In this document: positions 38,135 through 46,668 of the stretch, piece after piece | Position numbering within the stretch: the first letter of the stretch is position 1 | How the letters are laid out: each line of letters starts with the position of its first letter | Assembly (NCBI GenBank): GCA_017303675.1 | Contig: JAFLBX010000001.1 | Coordinates: 1,747,970 to 1,811,969, forward strand | Reading direction: 5' to 3' | DNA length: 64,000 nt | Source of the DNA: Ignavibacteria bacterium | GTDB taxonomy: Bacteria; Bacteroidota; Ignavibacteria; Tepidaquicellales; OLB5 | Program-made: the position numbers and the translations under genes | The notes under the pieces: generated by a model | What the model was told of the DNA's origin: nothing | Database searches by the model: none | Seen by the model: the letters and a program-made list of their open reading frames with translations, nothing else

Positions 38135-39831
38135 ATAATTTAAGATTTTTAATATTACTAACTTTTTTAATCTTAATTACTGGAAATACATCCGCACAAC
38201 CGGTGGTTGAATGGACAGCGAGATTAAACGGTCTGCTTGATAGCACCGATGTTGCCTTGGATTTAACTGTGGATGCAGCAGGCAATACTTACGTCACAGG
38301 GTACAGCAACAGCCTTTTAGGCTTGCTTACCGGGGCAGTGACAGTAAGCTATGACCCGGACGGTAATACCAGGTGGCGCTCTGAATACGATCAGCTCTTA
38401 AACGATGCCGGTTCGGTTATTGCAATGGATAATACCGGGCAATATGTTTATGTAGCGGGTTATACCAATGCTCTGCTGAATCTTACGGCGGCGGATTACC
38501 TCATTATTAAATACCGTGCAAGTGACGGGCAGCAGATGTGGGCCCGGACCTATGGTTTCGGGCTGCTTGGTGATGATAAAGCTGCAGCATTGATAATTGA
38601 CTCTCAGAATAACCCTGTGATAACAGGTTATAGCCAGGGATTCCTGCTTTTATTAACCCCGTATGATTATGCAACCGTTAAATATGACCAAAACGGAAAC
38701 CAGCTTTGGGCACAAAGATATAACGGAACAGGCAATAACAATGATAAGGCATTTGGTATTGCTGAAGATTCTGACGATAACATTATTGTTACAGGCGAAA
38801 GTGTTGGAACCTCATCCGGCTATGATTATGCTACAGTAAAGTATGGACCCGATGGCTCGCAGCAGTGGGTGAGCAGGTATAACGGTACAGCTAATGACCA
38901 GGACAGATCATATGCTATAGTAGTTGATAATACAGATAATATTATTGTAACAGGTGAAAGCAGCGGCAGCTCATCAGGCGCGGATTATGTGACAGTGAAA
39001 TATAATCCTTCAGGTTCGCAGCAATGGGCAAGCAGGTATAACGGCTCGGGGAACAATGAAGACAGGTCTTACGCAATAGTTGTAGATAATACCGATAATG
39101 TTATTGTTACAGGCTCCAGCCGTTCCGCAGGTACACCGGGAAGTGAAGATTATGCAACAGTAAAATATAACCCTTCGGGTTCACAAATGTGGGTTTCCAG
39201 GTACAACGGCCCGGGAAACAATGAAGACAGGTCATATGCAATAATAGTTGATAACACCGATAATATTTTTGTCACAGGCTCAAGCCGTTCAGGCAGCTCT
39301 TCAGGTACAGAAGATTATGCTACCGTTATGTATTCTCCGGCAGGTTCAGAATTATGGGATGTAAGATATGACGGTACAGGAAGCAATGAAGACAGGGCTT
39401 ATGCCATTGTTGTGGATAATTCTGATAACATATACATTACCGGCTCCAGCAGAAACGGTTCTGTATTAGGTTCAGAGGATTACTTGACGCTGAAATACAG
39501 CAGAGAAGATCTCGTGCATATACCCCCGTATACCGGGATCGTTCCTTCTGAATTTAACCTGTATCAGAATTATCCCAACCCGTTTAATCCTTCAACTGTA
39601 ATTGAGTTCGATCTTCCGGAAGATGGATTTGTTACATTGAAAATCTTTAACAGCAGGGGGATTGCAGAAGAAACTATTATTCAGTCAGTTAAAAAAGCAG
39701 GAAAGTATTCAGTATTATGGAACGCTGAAAAATATCCTAGTGGTATTTACTTCTGCAGGCTTGAAGTATCGGGTATATCATCCGGTATGACTGCATTCAG
39801 CCAGACTAAAAAATTAATTTTTATCAAATAA
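38131..39831 (+). CDS. secreted SBBP-repeat beta-propeller protein with T9SS sorting domain
   Basis: 566 aa from a TTG start (a TAG 6 codons upstream excludes earlier ones). Signal peptide about 1-23. The body carries about seven SBBP-type repeats of 50-55 residues, each with the pattern DYATVKYxxxGxQxWxxRYNG ... DNIIVTG. The later repeats are nearly identical at the protein level, which points to recent internal duplication. The sorting domain starts at LYQNYPNPFNP (about 475) and ends KKLIFIK. Such propellers are surface or secreted proteins of unknown ligand. Confidence 0.88.
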   Translation: MNNLRFLILLTFLILITGNTSAQPVVEWTARLNGLLDSTDVALDLTVDAAGNTYVTGYSNSLLGLLTGAVTVSYDPDGNTRWRSEYDQLLNDAGSVIAMDNTGQYVYVAGYTNALLNLTAADYLIIKYRASDGQQMWARTYGFGLLGDDKAAALIIDSQNNPVITGYSQGFLLLLTPYDYATVKYDQNGNQLWAQRYNGTGNNNDKAFGIAEDSDDNIIVTGESVGTSSGYDYATVKYGPDGSQQWVSRYNGTANDQDRSYAIVVDNTDNIIVTGESSGSSSGADYVTVKYNPSGSQQWASRYNGSGNNEDRSYAIVVDNTDNVIVTGSSRSAGTPGSEDYATVKYNPSGSQMWVSRYNGPGNNEDRSYAIIVDNTDNIFVTGSSRSGSSSGTEDYATVMYSPAGSELWDVRYDGTGSNEDRAYAIVVDNSDNIYITGSSRNGSVLGSEDYLTLKYSREDLVHIPPYTGIVPSEFNLYQNYPNPFNPSTVIEFDLPEDGFVTLKIFNSRGIAEETIIQSVKKAGKYSVLWNAEKYPSGIYFCRLEVSGISSGMTAFSQTKKLIFIK

Positions 39832-39857
39832 CAGCAGCTTCAAATTTATCCCCAATT

Positions 39858-39882
39858 AGCGGCCTTGATGGCCGCTTTTTTA
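39858..39882 (+). terminator. intrinsic terminator after the SBBP gene
   Basis: AGCGGCC/GGCCGCT stem with a 5-nt loop and a T-run of six. Its end overlaps the stop codon of the sorting-domain relic on the other strand. Confidence 0.9.
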
Positions 39883-40005
39883 TTTTACCAGAATAAGCTT
39901 CATGGTTTTACTGAATGTATTATTACCTTTTGAAACCAGCCTGTAAAAATAAACACCGCTTGCCAGTGCAGAGCCGTTAAAGGAATTTGTGTAAAAAAGG
40001 GGATA
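39880..40005 (-). pseudogene. relic of a T9SS sorting domain (C-terminal 41 codons only)
   Basis: On the minus strand the frame between a TGA at 40006-40008 and the TAA at 39880-39882 reads ...NSFNGSALASGVYFYRLVS...FSKTMKLILVK. That is the last part of a T9SS type A sorting domain, equivalent to the ends of the intact cargo proteins in this window. There is no start codon, signal peptide or cargo domain; the upstream side runs into the terminator of tRNA-Glu. It is the leftover end of a deleted or displaced cargo gene. Confidence 0.8.
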
Positions 40006-40010
40006 TCAGA

Positions 40011-40038
40011 AAAATAAAAAAGCAGCCATTTGGCTGCT
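40011..40038 (-). terminator. intrinsic terminator of tRNA-Glu
   Basis: AGCAGCCA/TGGCTGCT hairpin; on the minus strand it is followed by a T-rich run. It lies 5 nt from the tRNA 3' end. Confidence 0.85.
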
Positions 40039-40042
40039 TTTG

Positions 40043-40116
40043 CAGCGCATACGGGGATCGAACCCGTACTTTCCGCCTTGAGAGGGCGGCGTGTTAACCA
40101 ATTACACCAATGCGCC
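40043..40116 (-). tRNA. tRNA-Glu (anticodon CTC)
   Basis: On the minus strand: acceptor stem GGCGCAT/ATGCGCT (first pair G-U), D stem GTGT/ACAC, anticodon stem CCGCC/GGCGG around loop CTCTCAA (anticodon CTC), T stem ACGGG/CCCGT with loop TTCGATC, discriminator G. CCA is not encoded. All stems are intact. Charged by the GluRS encoded at 27900. Confidence 0.96.
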
Positions 40117-40282
40117 AAAAATCTTTTTCGCCGCTGTGCGGCGTGCGACCCTGCTTTAGCGTGGGAATTCCGCAAAATGAACACCTGAAATTAATATATT
40201 ACAAAAATATTAAAATTCTGAATGATTAACAATGATAGTAAAATGAATTTAATGAAAAAAAATTACAAATAATATTAAACAA

Positions 40283-40312
40283 ACGAAGCTGTATAGAGAA
40301 ATACAGCTTCGT
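40283..40312 (-). terminator. terminator of the 40351 T9SS gene
   Basis: A 12-bp stem ACGAAGCTGTAT/ATACAGCTTCGT with a 6-nt loop lies about 40 nt past the stop codon of the minus-strand gene. Confidence 0.8.
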
Positions 40313-40350
40313 TTTAGTTAATACAAAATTAGTAACTCAGCAAAAAGAAC

Positions 40351-41628
40351 TTACTTTACAAGTATCATTTTATTTACAGCTGAAAGATCTCTATAAGTTA
40401 GCTTGTAAAAATATATCCCTGATGAATAATTGCTGCCGTCAAATATTGCTTCGTATTCACCCTGCTCAAGCGTCATATCCAATATTGTTTTTATTAATTT
40501 TCCGTTTACATCAAAAACAGATAAATTACTCTTACCTGTTGATTGAACTCCCGACGGTACTGCAAAACGTATTTTGGTAATGGGATTAAACGGATTAGGA
40601 TAGTTCTGCATAAGACGGAATGCATTTGGAATATTATTACTTATTACAGAAATTCCAATTGCAAGTAAATTATATTTAATTACCGAACCATTTGCGTATG
40701 AAAGCCATATCCGGTTTGTATCGAATGCATCACCATAACCGGGTGTACCACCTGCAAAATTTGAGGCAAACCATGTGCTGCAGAAATCCCGGCTTAGGTT
40801 TATTGCATTTCCGCGCAAAGCGATAATCCAATTTGATCCAGGAACAGCGATCAACTCATGCAATGTACCTGTTCCTACAGCGGAATTTTTGTTCAGCCAT
40901 GTTGCACCCCCATCAGAGGTAATTACGATTTGTCCGCCGTAAGCTGCCGCTATTCCGTTCAAATTATCTTTAAATACTGCAAACCTGAAAGAACCGGTTT
41001 GACCATAATCATGCACTTGCCATAACGATTCAAATCCGCCAGTCAATTTGTAAAATTTGTAGTTCGTTTCACCGTGGTGCCCGCAAAACCAAATAAAGTT
41101 TGTATCTAACTGATTTCCGCAATTTTCAACTAATAATGTACCTGAATTGCTAACAGGTGCTTTAGATGATCTTATCCAGGTATTGCCGCCGTTCCTTGTA
41201 TAAAAAAATCCGACTGTATCATTGACTGCATCTGCAAGTATGTAACCTGTATTTTCATTGAAAAAATGAATCCTGTTGATAAAATTCTTAGGTGAATATT
41301 GCTGCTGCACCCAGTTGATCCCTCCGTTTGAAGTTTTATATATATTACCTAAGCCGGAACTTACCCATGCGGTTGTACTATTAACAGCACTGATAAAATA
41401 ACAATATTCAGGAATTGAGCCGGAATGTATCCAATTTAAACCTGAATTTGTTGTCCTGTAGATATTGGAAGCTGCTTCAAAAGAAACAACCCAAATTACT
41501 GATTGACCAACAGCGTCTAAATTTTGTATCTTTTCAGTTGAGTTAAATATATTGACCTGCTGCCATTGTGAAATTAATGTAACTGAAATGATAAACTGAA
41601 GGACTATGAATAAAATTTTATTTTTCAT
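40351..41628 (-). CDS. secreted YCF48/BNR-type beta-propeller protein with T9SS sorting domain
   Basis: 425 aa: signal peptide (about 1-20), a propeller with repeats like YRTTNSGLNW, YKTSNGGINW, YTRNGGNTW and ITSDGGATW, then a T9SS sorting domain (about 340-425, LMQNYPNPFNP, ending NKMILVK). The repeat pattern is that of Ycf48-like photosystem assembly factors and BNR proteins, but in this secreted setting it only indicates a propeller fold. The gene for a Cys-rich exported protein ends 9 nt upstream of its ATG, so the two are probably co-transcribed. Confidence 0.87.
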   Translation of the reverse strand: MKNKILFIVLQFIISVTLISQWQQVNIFNSTEKIQNLDAVGQSVIWVVSFEAASNIYRTTNSGLNWIHSGSIPEYCYFISAVNSTTAWVSSGLGNIYKTSNGGINWVQQQYSPKNFINRIHFFNENTGYILADAVNDTVGFFYTRNGGNTWIRSSKAPVSNSGTLLVENCGNQLDTNFIWFCGHHGETNYKFYKLTGGFESLWQVHDYGQTGSFRFAVFKDNLNGIAAAYGGQIVITSDGGATWLNKNSAVGTGTLHELIAVPGSNWIIALRGNAINLSRDFCSTWFASNFAGGTPGYGDAFDTNRIWLSYANGSVIKYNLLAIGISVISNNIPNAFRLMQNYPNPFNPITKIRFAVPSGVQSTGKSNLSVFDVNGKLIKTILDMTLEQGEYEAIFDGSNYSSGIYFYKLTYRDLSAVNKMILVK

Positions 41629-41637
41629 TTTTTACCT

Positions 41638-41982
41638 CTATTCATTTGGAATGCATAGCTGGTAACCTATCATATCACAGGATATATTGTATGCATATAA
41701 ATTATGGGGATTTCCGTAATACTGATAAATTTCACAACAGCATTCAGCTGAGATCAAAATATCGTATTCTTCTCCGTTACATGAAACCCATAAGGAAACA
41801 GTTTCATCCGGACTGCAACCGGGTATGATACCGGCATTACAACATTTGTAACTTGAGTAATTTGAATCCCTTTCGGAATAATAAGTTTTGTTATTATCTG
41901 TTGGCGGATCTACAACAGAATTACAGGTCGAAATGATTAAAGCCAGGATGAAGGAAGCAATGAAAAACATTAAAGTTCTCAT
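41638..41982 (-). CDS. small exported Cys-rich protein, unknown
   Basis: 114 aa with a signal peptide (about 1-20, ending near STC). The mature part has about ten Cys, including CC and CCC runs (KCCNAG, ECCCEIY), so it is probably disulfide- or metal-stabilised outside the cytoplasm. A lipobox is not convincing because Thr precedes the Cys. It lies 9 nt upstream of the propeller protein gene on the same strand. I recognise no family. Confidence 0.65.
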   Translation of the reverse strand: MRTLMFFIASFILALIISTCNSVVDPPTDNNKTYYSERDSNYSSYKCCNAGIIPGCSPDETVSLWVSCNGEEYDILISAECCCEIYQYYGNPHNLYAYNISCDMIGYQLCIPNE

Positions 41983-42469
41983 TTTCCCTCCTATTTGTTA
42001 CTACAAATATAATATGGGAAATAAAAAATTATTCACTTAAATACTGTAAGTATCCAGTTAACAATTATTTAAAATACTATTACAAATTAATCTTTCATAT
42101 TTATAAAGCTTTTTTCTCTTATTTTAAAGAATATACACTGGTTCACTTCTTTGTAAAATTATACAATCAATCTTAATTTTTATTCCATTAATTTGATGGC
42201 TTTCTTCTTTATGTAAATATTATAAAAATCTTCAATTAAAAATCTTCTTTTTTTTAATTCAATATGTTTACTTTTGAGTTAAATTTTTATTACAGTTAAA
42301 TCATTGATTTTGATTTTTTAAATAATACAAACACAATACTTATGAACTTTTTCTTGACGTTATTGTCAAGATTGGAACTTGGATTTAAAAAATGTGTGTT
42401 ACACTAATTAAATTCATATTCATGGCGCCTGAATTGAATAAATAAATAAACTTAAGGAGGATATAATCT
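41983..42469. other. AT-rich divergent intergenic region with an inverted repeat
   Basis: 487 bp between divergent genes, about 75-80% A+T, no open frame or RNA I can recognise. The only clear structure is CTTGAC-N6-GTCAAG at 42353-42370. It should contain the promoters of both flanking genes. Confidence 0.6.
42353..42370 (+). promoter_or_regulatory. inverted repeat CTTGAC-N6-GTCAAG upstream of the DUF4397 gene
   Basis: A perfect 6-bp inverted repeat 100 nt before the GTG start at 42470. Size and location fit an operator, but nothing identifies the regulator. Confidence 0.35.
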
Positions 42470-43186
42470 GTGAGATTAATCAAAATGCTGTCGTTATTTA
42501 TTTTTTTATTCATTGTTAGTTTTTCTATGATTGGATGCAGTGACGATAATACTACAACCCCTACAACTACGCAAAAAGCTAATTTAATGGTTGTTCATGC
42601 TTCACCGGATGCACCTCAGGTTGATATTTATGTTGACGGAACAAAGGTTAGAGATACTCTCAGCTTCCCCGGAAACACTTCATATTTACAGATAAACAGC
42701 GGTACCAGGAATATTAAGGTTAATGTCGCCGGAACAAACACTACTGTTATCGGACCGGTTGATCTCTCTTTTAATGCTAACACAAACACGTCAATTTTTG
42801 CAATTGATAGCGTTGCTAAAATTAGTCCGTTAGTAGTTTCTGATGATCTGACAGCTCCTGCTTCAGGAAAGGCGCATATCAGGTTTATTCATCTATCGCC
42901 AAATGCGCCGGGAGTTGATGTTTCAGTTACAGGACAGCCTCAGGGTACAGGTTTGTTTACTAACAGAACATTTAATAAAACAATTACCGGGTCAGAATCA
43001 TCATTTACACCCGTAGATGCAGGTACTTATAATCTGGAAGTAAGGCTGGCTAATACTTTGACTGTCGTATTACCATTACCCGGAATAACATTAACTGCCG
43101 GTAAGATATATACAGTTTTTGCAAGCGGATTTGTTGGAGGCAGCGGTATCCAGCAGCTTAATGCTCAGATCATTGCAAATAATTAA
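42470..43186 (+). CDS. DUF4397-domain lipoprotein
   Basis: 238 aa from a GTG start preceded by a perfect AAGGAGG. The lipoprotein signal ends in SMIGC (about residue 23), and the body holds two DUF4397-type beta-sandwich halves: ANLMVVHASPDAPQVDIYVDG and AHIRFIHLSPNAPGVDVSV. The family is widespread in envelope proteins and its function is unknown. Transcribed alone, with a convergent neighbour. Confidence 0.9.
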   Translation: MRLIKMLSLFIFLFIVSFSMIGCSDDNTTTPTTTQKANLMVVHASPDAPQVDIYVDGTKVRDTLSFPGNTSYLQINSGTRNIKVNVAGTNTTVIGPVDLSFNANTNTSIFAIDSVAKISPLVVSDDLTAPASGKAHIRFIHLSPNAPGVDVSVTGQPQGTGLFTNRTFNKTITGSESSFTPVDAGTYNLEVRLANTLTVVLPLPGITLTAGKIYTVFASGFVGGSGIQQLNAQIIANN

Positions 43187-43207
43187 AATGTAAAAATTAA
43201 ACTAATG

Positions 43208-43234
43208 CCCCGAAAGAATGTATTTCTTTCGGGG
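43208..43234. terminator. shared hairpin between convergent genes
   Basis: CCCCGAAAGAA/TTCTTTCGGGG, 11-bp stem and 5-nt loop, between the ends of the DUF4397 gene and the acyl-CoA synthetase gene. No long T-run on either side. Confidence 0.65.
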
Positions 43235-43264
43235 CAGATTATTACTGTAGATATTAAATTAAAT

Positions 43265-45367
43265 TTATAATCTTATCCTTGCATCCAGTATACAGCTGCT
43301 TTCTTTTGTATCAAAGAAAACGAACGGGTTCAGGTCAATTTCTTCAAATTCCGGGAAATCTCTGCTTAATTGAGAAAGCCGTAAAAGACTTTCAGAAATA
43401 TAATCTATATCCACAGGTTTTCTGCCTCTTACACCTTTAAGCATTTCAAAGCTTTTTATGGATTGAACCATTGCCATAGTTTCTGCGTCATTTACCGGTA
43501 CAAGTTTAAAATTCACATCTTTGAATACCTCAACAAAAATTCCGCCTAATCCAAACATTACCATGTGACCTGCTTTTTCATCTTTAGTAATACCAAGTAT
43601 AGTTTCAACACCGCCTGAAATATATGGCTGAATTAAAAACTTCTCAAGGTGTTCATATGCTTTGTTCTGTTTTAGCTTTACTGTGATCTTTTCGGCTGCT
43701 CTAAGCAGTTCATCCACATTGTGAATATCAACTTCTACTCCACCCAAATCTGACTTATGTATAAGCTTCTTGCCAACGGCTTTTAAAACTACCGGATATT
43801 TTATTTTATCGGATATCTGGATCAGCTCAAAAGTATTTTTGGCAAATACTGATCCAATTATAGGCAGCCCGTAAGCATTCAGTATTTTCGAAACTTCATC
43901 AGAGCTAAGGTACACATTTTTTTTACCTTTATAAGAGCCGATGATTTTTCGAACGGTTTTTTTATCAGAATCAAATTCCCTGTAAATTCCTTCGGGTCTT
44001 TGTTTCCATTTGCTGTAATTTACCATTTTAGAAATTGCCCTTGCTGCGTTTTCAGGGAAACGGTAAATGGGCGGGTGAACAGGTGATACTTCTTTTAGCT
44101 TGGGAATAACATCATCCTGTGACATCATAACCAGCGCAGCGGTTTTATCTGACTTTTTGAATTCATCACAAACAGCCTTTGCGATCTCAAGAGTATCAAG
44201 CATCAAAGGCGGACCTACGACCACTATCAATGAATCAATGTTTTCATCCTTAAGCATCAATGATGCTGCCTTTGCGTATGTTTCAGCATCTGCAGGCGGT
44301 AATATATCAACAGGATTAAAAACAGAAGCTTCCTGCGGTGCTGTTTGTTTCAGCGCTTTCTGTGTTTTTTTTGAAAGCTCCGGAACTGTTAAACCGCAGT
44401 TCGCGCATTCATCTACTGCAAGAATTGCCGGTCCCCCTGCATTTGTTAAAATACCAACCCTTTTCCCTTTAGGCAAATTGGTCATATCAAATGCACGGGC
44501 TATATCAAACATTTCATCTGTTGTATTAACACGTATTACTCCGCTTTGCTCTAAAAATGCATCAACTACAGCATCGCTTGAAGCAAGTGCGCCGGTATGT
44601 GATGATGCCGCCTTCATTCCCGCTGTTGTTCTTGCTGATTTAATTGCGATGACCGGTTTGGTCTTTGTAATTTCGCGGGTAAGCTCCATAAAATGGCGCG
44701 GGTCTCCGAATGATTCCAGGTACAGCGTAATAACTTTTATATCATCATTATGCCACCAGTAATCAAGAATTGTATTTCCGGAAATATCAGCCTTATTACC
44801 AATACTTGCGAACTGTGCAAGACCAATATCATTTTGCTGAACAGTTCTTAATATTGCTGCGCCTAAAGCTCCGCTTTGAGAAATAAAACCTATTCCCCCG
44901 GGTACTGGATTGCCCTGAACAAATGTACAATTAAGCTTAACATCAGGGTGAGTGTTTATTATACCCATACAGTTTGGGCCAACAAGCCGCATCTTGTATT
45001 TACGGATCTTTTTTACAAGTTCAGCTTCTCTTTCAGCGCCTTCTTTGCCGGTTTCTTTGAAGCCGGCAGTTATTACAACAACTGTCCCGATCTTTTTCCT
45101 GTAACATGAATCTATTGCTGCAGATACAAATTCTTTTGGGACCATAATTATTGCAAGGTCGATATTATCGCTGATTGAAGTTACATCCGGGTATGCTTTT
45201 ATACTGTGTACAGAAGGTGCTTTGGGATTTACAGGGTAAATACTGCCTTTATAACCGAATTTTATCAGGTTACTTACAAGTTCAAAGCTTAATGTTCCTT
45301 TTTTTGATGATGCACCTATTACTGCAATTGATTGAGGATAAAAAAGCTTATCAAGTGAGCTTTGCAT
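43265..45367 (-). CDS. acetate/acyl-CoA ligase (ADP-forming), alpha and beta domains fused
   Basis: 700 aa. The N-terminal CoA-binding domain has the Rossmann start IAVIGASSKKGT, then the ligase domain VGPNCMGIIN and the active-site phosphohistidine His257 in SSHTGA. The C-terminal ATP-grasp half (about 480-700) includes PVVLKAVGKKLIHKSDLGGV. It makes ATP from acyl-CoA, ADP and phosphate, the acid-forming energy step of archaea and anaerobes. With the ferredoxin oxidoreductases nearby it would complete 2-oxoacid fermentation. The HMA-protein gene ends 21 nt upstream, so it is likely the last gene of the operon that begins at 47480. Confidence 0.93.
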   Translation of the reverse strand: MQSSLDKLFYPQSIAVIGASSKKGTLSFELVSNLIKFGYKGSIYPVNPKAPSVHSIKAYPDVTSISDNIDLAIIMVPKEFVSAAIDSCYRKKIGTVVVITAGFKETGKEGAEREAELVKKIRKYKMRLVGPNCMGIINTHPDVKLNCTFVQGNPVPGGIGFISQSGALGAAILRTVQQNDIGLAQFASIGNKADISGNTILDYWWHNDDIKVITLYLESFGDPRHFMELTREITKTKPVIAIKSARTTAGMKAASSHTGALASSDAVVDAFLEQSGVIRVNTTDEMFDIARAFDMTNLPKGKRVGILTNAGGPAILAVDECANCGLTVPELSKKTQKALKQTAPQEASVFNPVDILPPADAETYAKAASLMLKDENIDSLIVVVGPPLMLDTLEIAKAVCDEFKKSDKTAALVMMSQDDVIPKLKEVSPVHPPIYRFPENAARAISKMVNYSKWKQRPEGIYREFDSDKKTVRKIIGSYKGKKNVYLSSDEVSKILNAYGLPIIGSVFAKNTFELIQISDKIKYPVVLKAVGKKLIHKSDLGGVEVDIHNVDELLRAAEKITVKLKQNKAYEHLEKFLIQPYISGGVETILGITKDEKAGHMVMFGLGGIFVEVFKDVNFKLVPVNDAETMAMVQSIKSFEMLKGVRGRKPVDIDYISESLLRLSQLSRDFPEFEEIDLNPFVFFDTKESSCILDARIRL

Positions 45368-45388
45368 AATATTTTATTTCCGTTCAGG

Positions 45389-45712
45389 TTAAATGATCTC
45401 AGCTTCGTATCCGGCATTTATTACTGCGTTTAATATCGAAACCTCATCAGTAACTGCGTCATCATAAATTACGGAAATTATTTTTGTTTCAAGATCTATA
45501 TCCAGTGTTTTTATTCCATTTAAATGGCTGATTGATTTTGTAATGCTGCGTTTGCATGCTTCACAGCTCATTTCTGAGCACTTTATTTTTACAACCTTTT
45601 GAGATACAGCTGTTTCCGTTAGTGTCATAGTATTGATTTTAATATTGTTGTACGAATAATTAATGTTTAAAAAAATTACAAAAAATAAAATTATGTATTT
45701 TATATATTTCAT
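45389..45712 (-). CDS. exported heavy-metal-associated (HMA) domain protein
   Basis: 107 aa: signal peptide (about 1-20) then one HMA domain (about 38-105) with the metal-binding pair Cys50 and Cys53 in EMSCEAC (family GMTCxxC) and an additional Cys45 just before. The ferredoxin-like fold continues with IDLETKIISVIYDD and the typical NAGYEAEII end. HMA domains carry copper, zinc or mercury. Its ATG overlaps the stop of the upstream gene (TAATG), so it is translationally coupled. Confidence 0.88.
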   Translation of the reverse strand: MKYIKYIILFFVIFLNINYSYNNIKINTMTLTETAVSQKVVKIKCSEMSCEACKRSITKSISHLNGIKTLDIDLETKIISVIYDDAVTDEVSILNAVINAGYEAEII

Positions 45713-46668
45713 TATTGAGCTATATAGTAAGTAAAGTTGATATTATATGTTGCAGAGCTTTGAGCATTTATCCCGAAATTATTACCCGCTGGACCCAGCT
45801 TAACTGATGATGTTATCCTGAATGGTATCGAAGGATAATATGTATATGCCAGGCTGAAGTTCGTGCTTCTTTCATTTGAGTTTTCTACCCGCTCGCCGTT
45901 GATCTTAAAGTTATTCTGTAAAAAACCTGATGCAGAAATTGAAACTGCATGCCTGCTGTTAATAATATAGTTTGCTGTTACAGAATAATTGAATTTTTCG
46001 CCGGGCTGCTTTTCGTAGTTATATCCTATCGGTTCTCCGAAATATTTAGAATACTTTTTTTCAAAGCTGTGCTGCCAGTTTAGATCTGCAAGTAACTGAA
46101 GTTTAGAGCGGATTATACTTTTTGTTAGTGAAATTCCGAGTGTTGTTGAATAAAATCCTTTTCCGGTAATATCAACATCGTTCAAAGCATTTTCTTCTGA
46201 TTTTCCTGTAGGAATAGTTAATCCAAAAGTAACTGCAAGATAGGGGAGGGTCTTATCCAAAGCAAGCTTTTTATTCTTTTTATACGGCTGAAACTCATGG
46301 AATATCTCGAATCTTCCTCCCAGTGTAATATCTCCAAACCCTGAACCATTCTGTTTAAGTCCCGGGATACTGCTGTTATTGAAAACATATGGTATCGAAA
46401 GAGCGAACTGTACAAATTTATTCAGCCTGTAAGCGCTGTTAAAAGTTACACGGTATTGGCTTTGTGAGTGTTTATTTTCAAGCCAGTTCCCGTTCTTATC
46501 CCACACGCCGGTATATCGGTCATTAGTAAATCCCAGATTGAAAAGGGCAAGGCCGTCGAGAGAAAGCACTGAAAGATCCCCGGTTCCTCCGCCGCAGCTG
46601 TTACATGCTTTGGAAGGTATATTAATAAAACATAAAAATGTTAAAATGATAATTATTCTTTTTATCAT
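45712..46668 (-). CDS. outer-membrane beta-barrel protein, probable transporter-type
   Basis: 318 aa: signal peptide (about 1-21) followed by CNSCGGGTGD at the mature N-terminus (Cys22, Cys25). The rest alternates hydrophobic and polar residues in strands of 9-12 residues separated by turns: FVQFALSIPYVFN, GFGDITLGGRFEIF, LPYLAVTFGLTIPTG, ITGKGFYSTTLGISLTKS. That is the pattern of MetA/phenol-degradation-type barrels. The N-terminal CxxC could bind a metal. Start and stop overlap the neighbours (TGATG before, TAATG after). Confidence 0.75.
   Translation of the reverse strand: MIKRIIIILTFLCFINIPSKACNSCGGGTGDLSVLSLDGLALFNLGFTNDRYTGVWDKNGNWLENKHSQSQYRVTFNSAYRLNKFVQFALSIPYVFNNSSIPGLKQNGSGFGDITLGGRFEIFHEFQPYKKNKKLALDKTLPYLAVTFGLTIPTGKSEENALNDVDITGKGFYSTTLGISLTKSIIRSKLQLLADLNWQHSFEKKYSKYFGEPIGYNYEKQPGEKFNYSVTANYIINSRHAVSISASGFLQNNFKINGERVENSNERSTNFSLAYTYYPSIPFRITSSVKLGPAGNNFGINAQSSATYNINFTYYIAQ

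Noticed and set aside
40118-40180. Second tRNA upstream of tRNA-Glu
   Set aside because: The GC-rich stretch has a CGCCGC-TGT-GCGGCG hairpin but no T arm or anticodon arm.
39900-40184. 94-codon frame on the minus strand
   Set aside because: It runs through tRNA-Glu and its terminator; the real signal is the sorting-domain relic in a different minus-strand frame.
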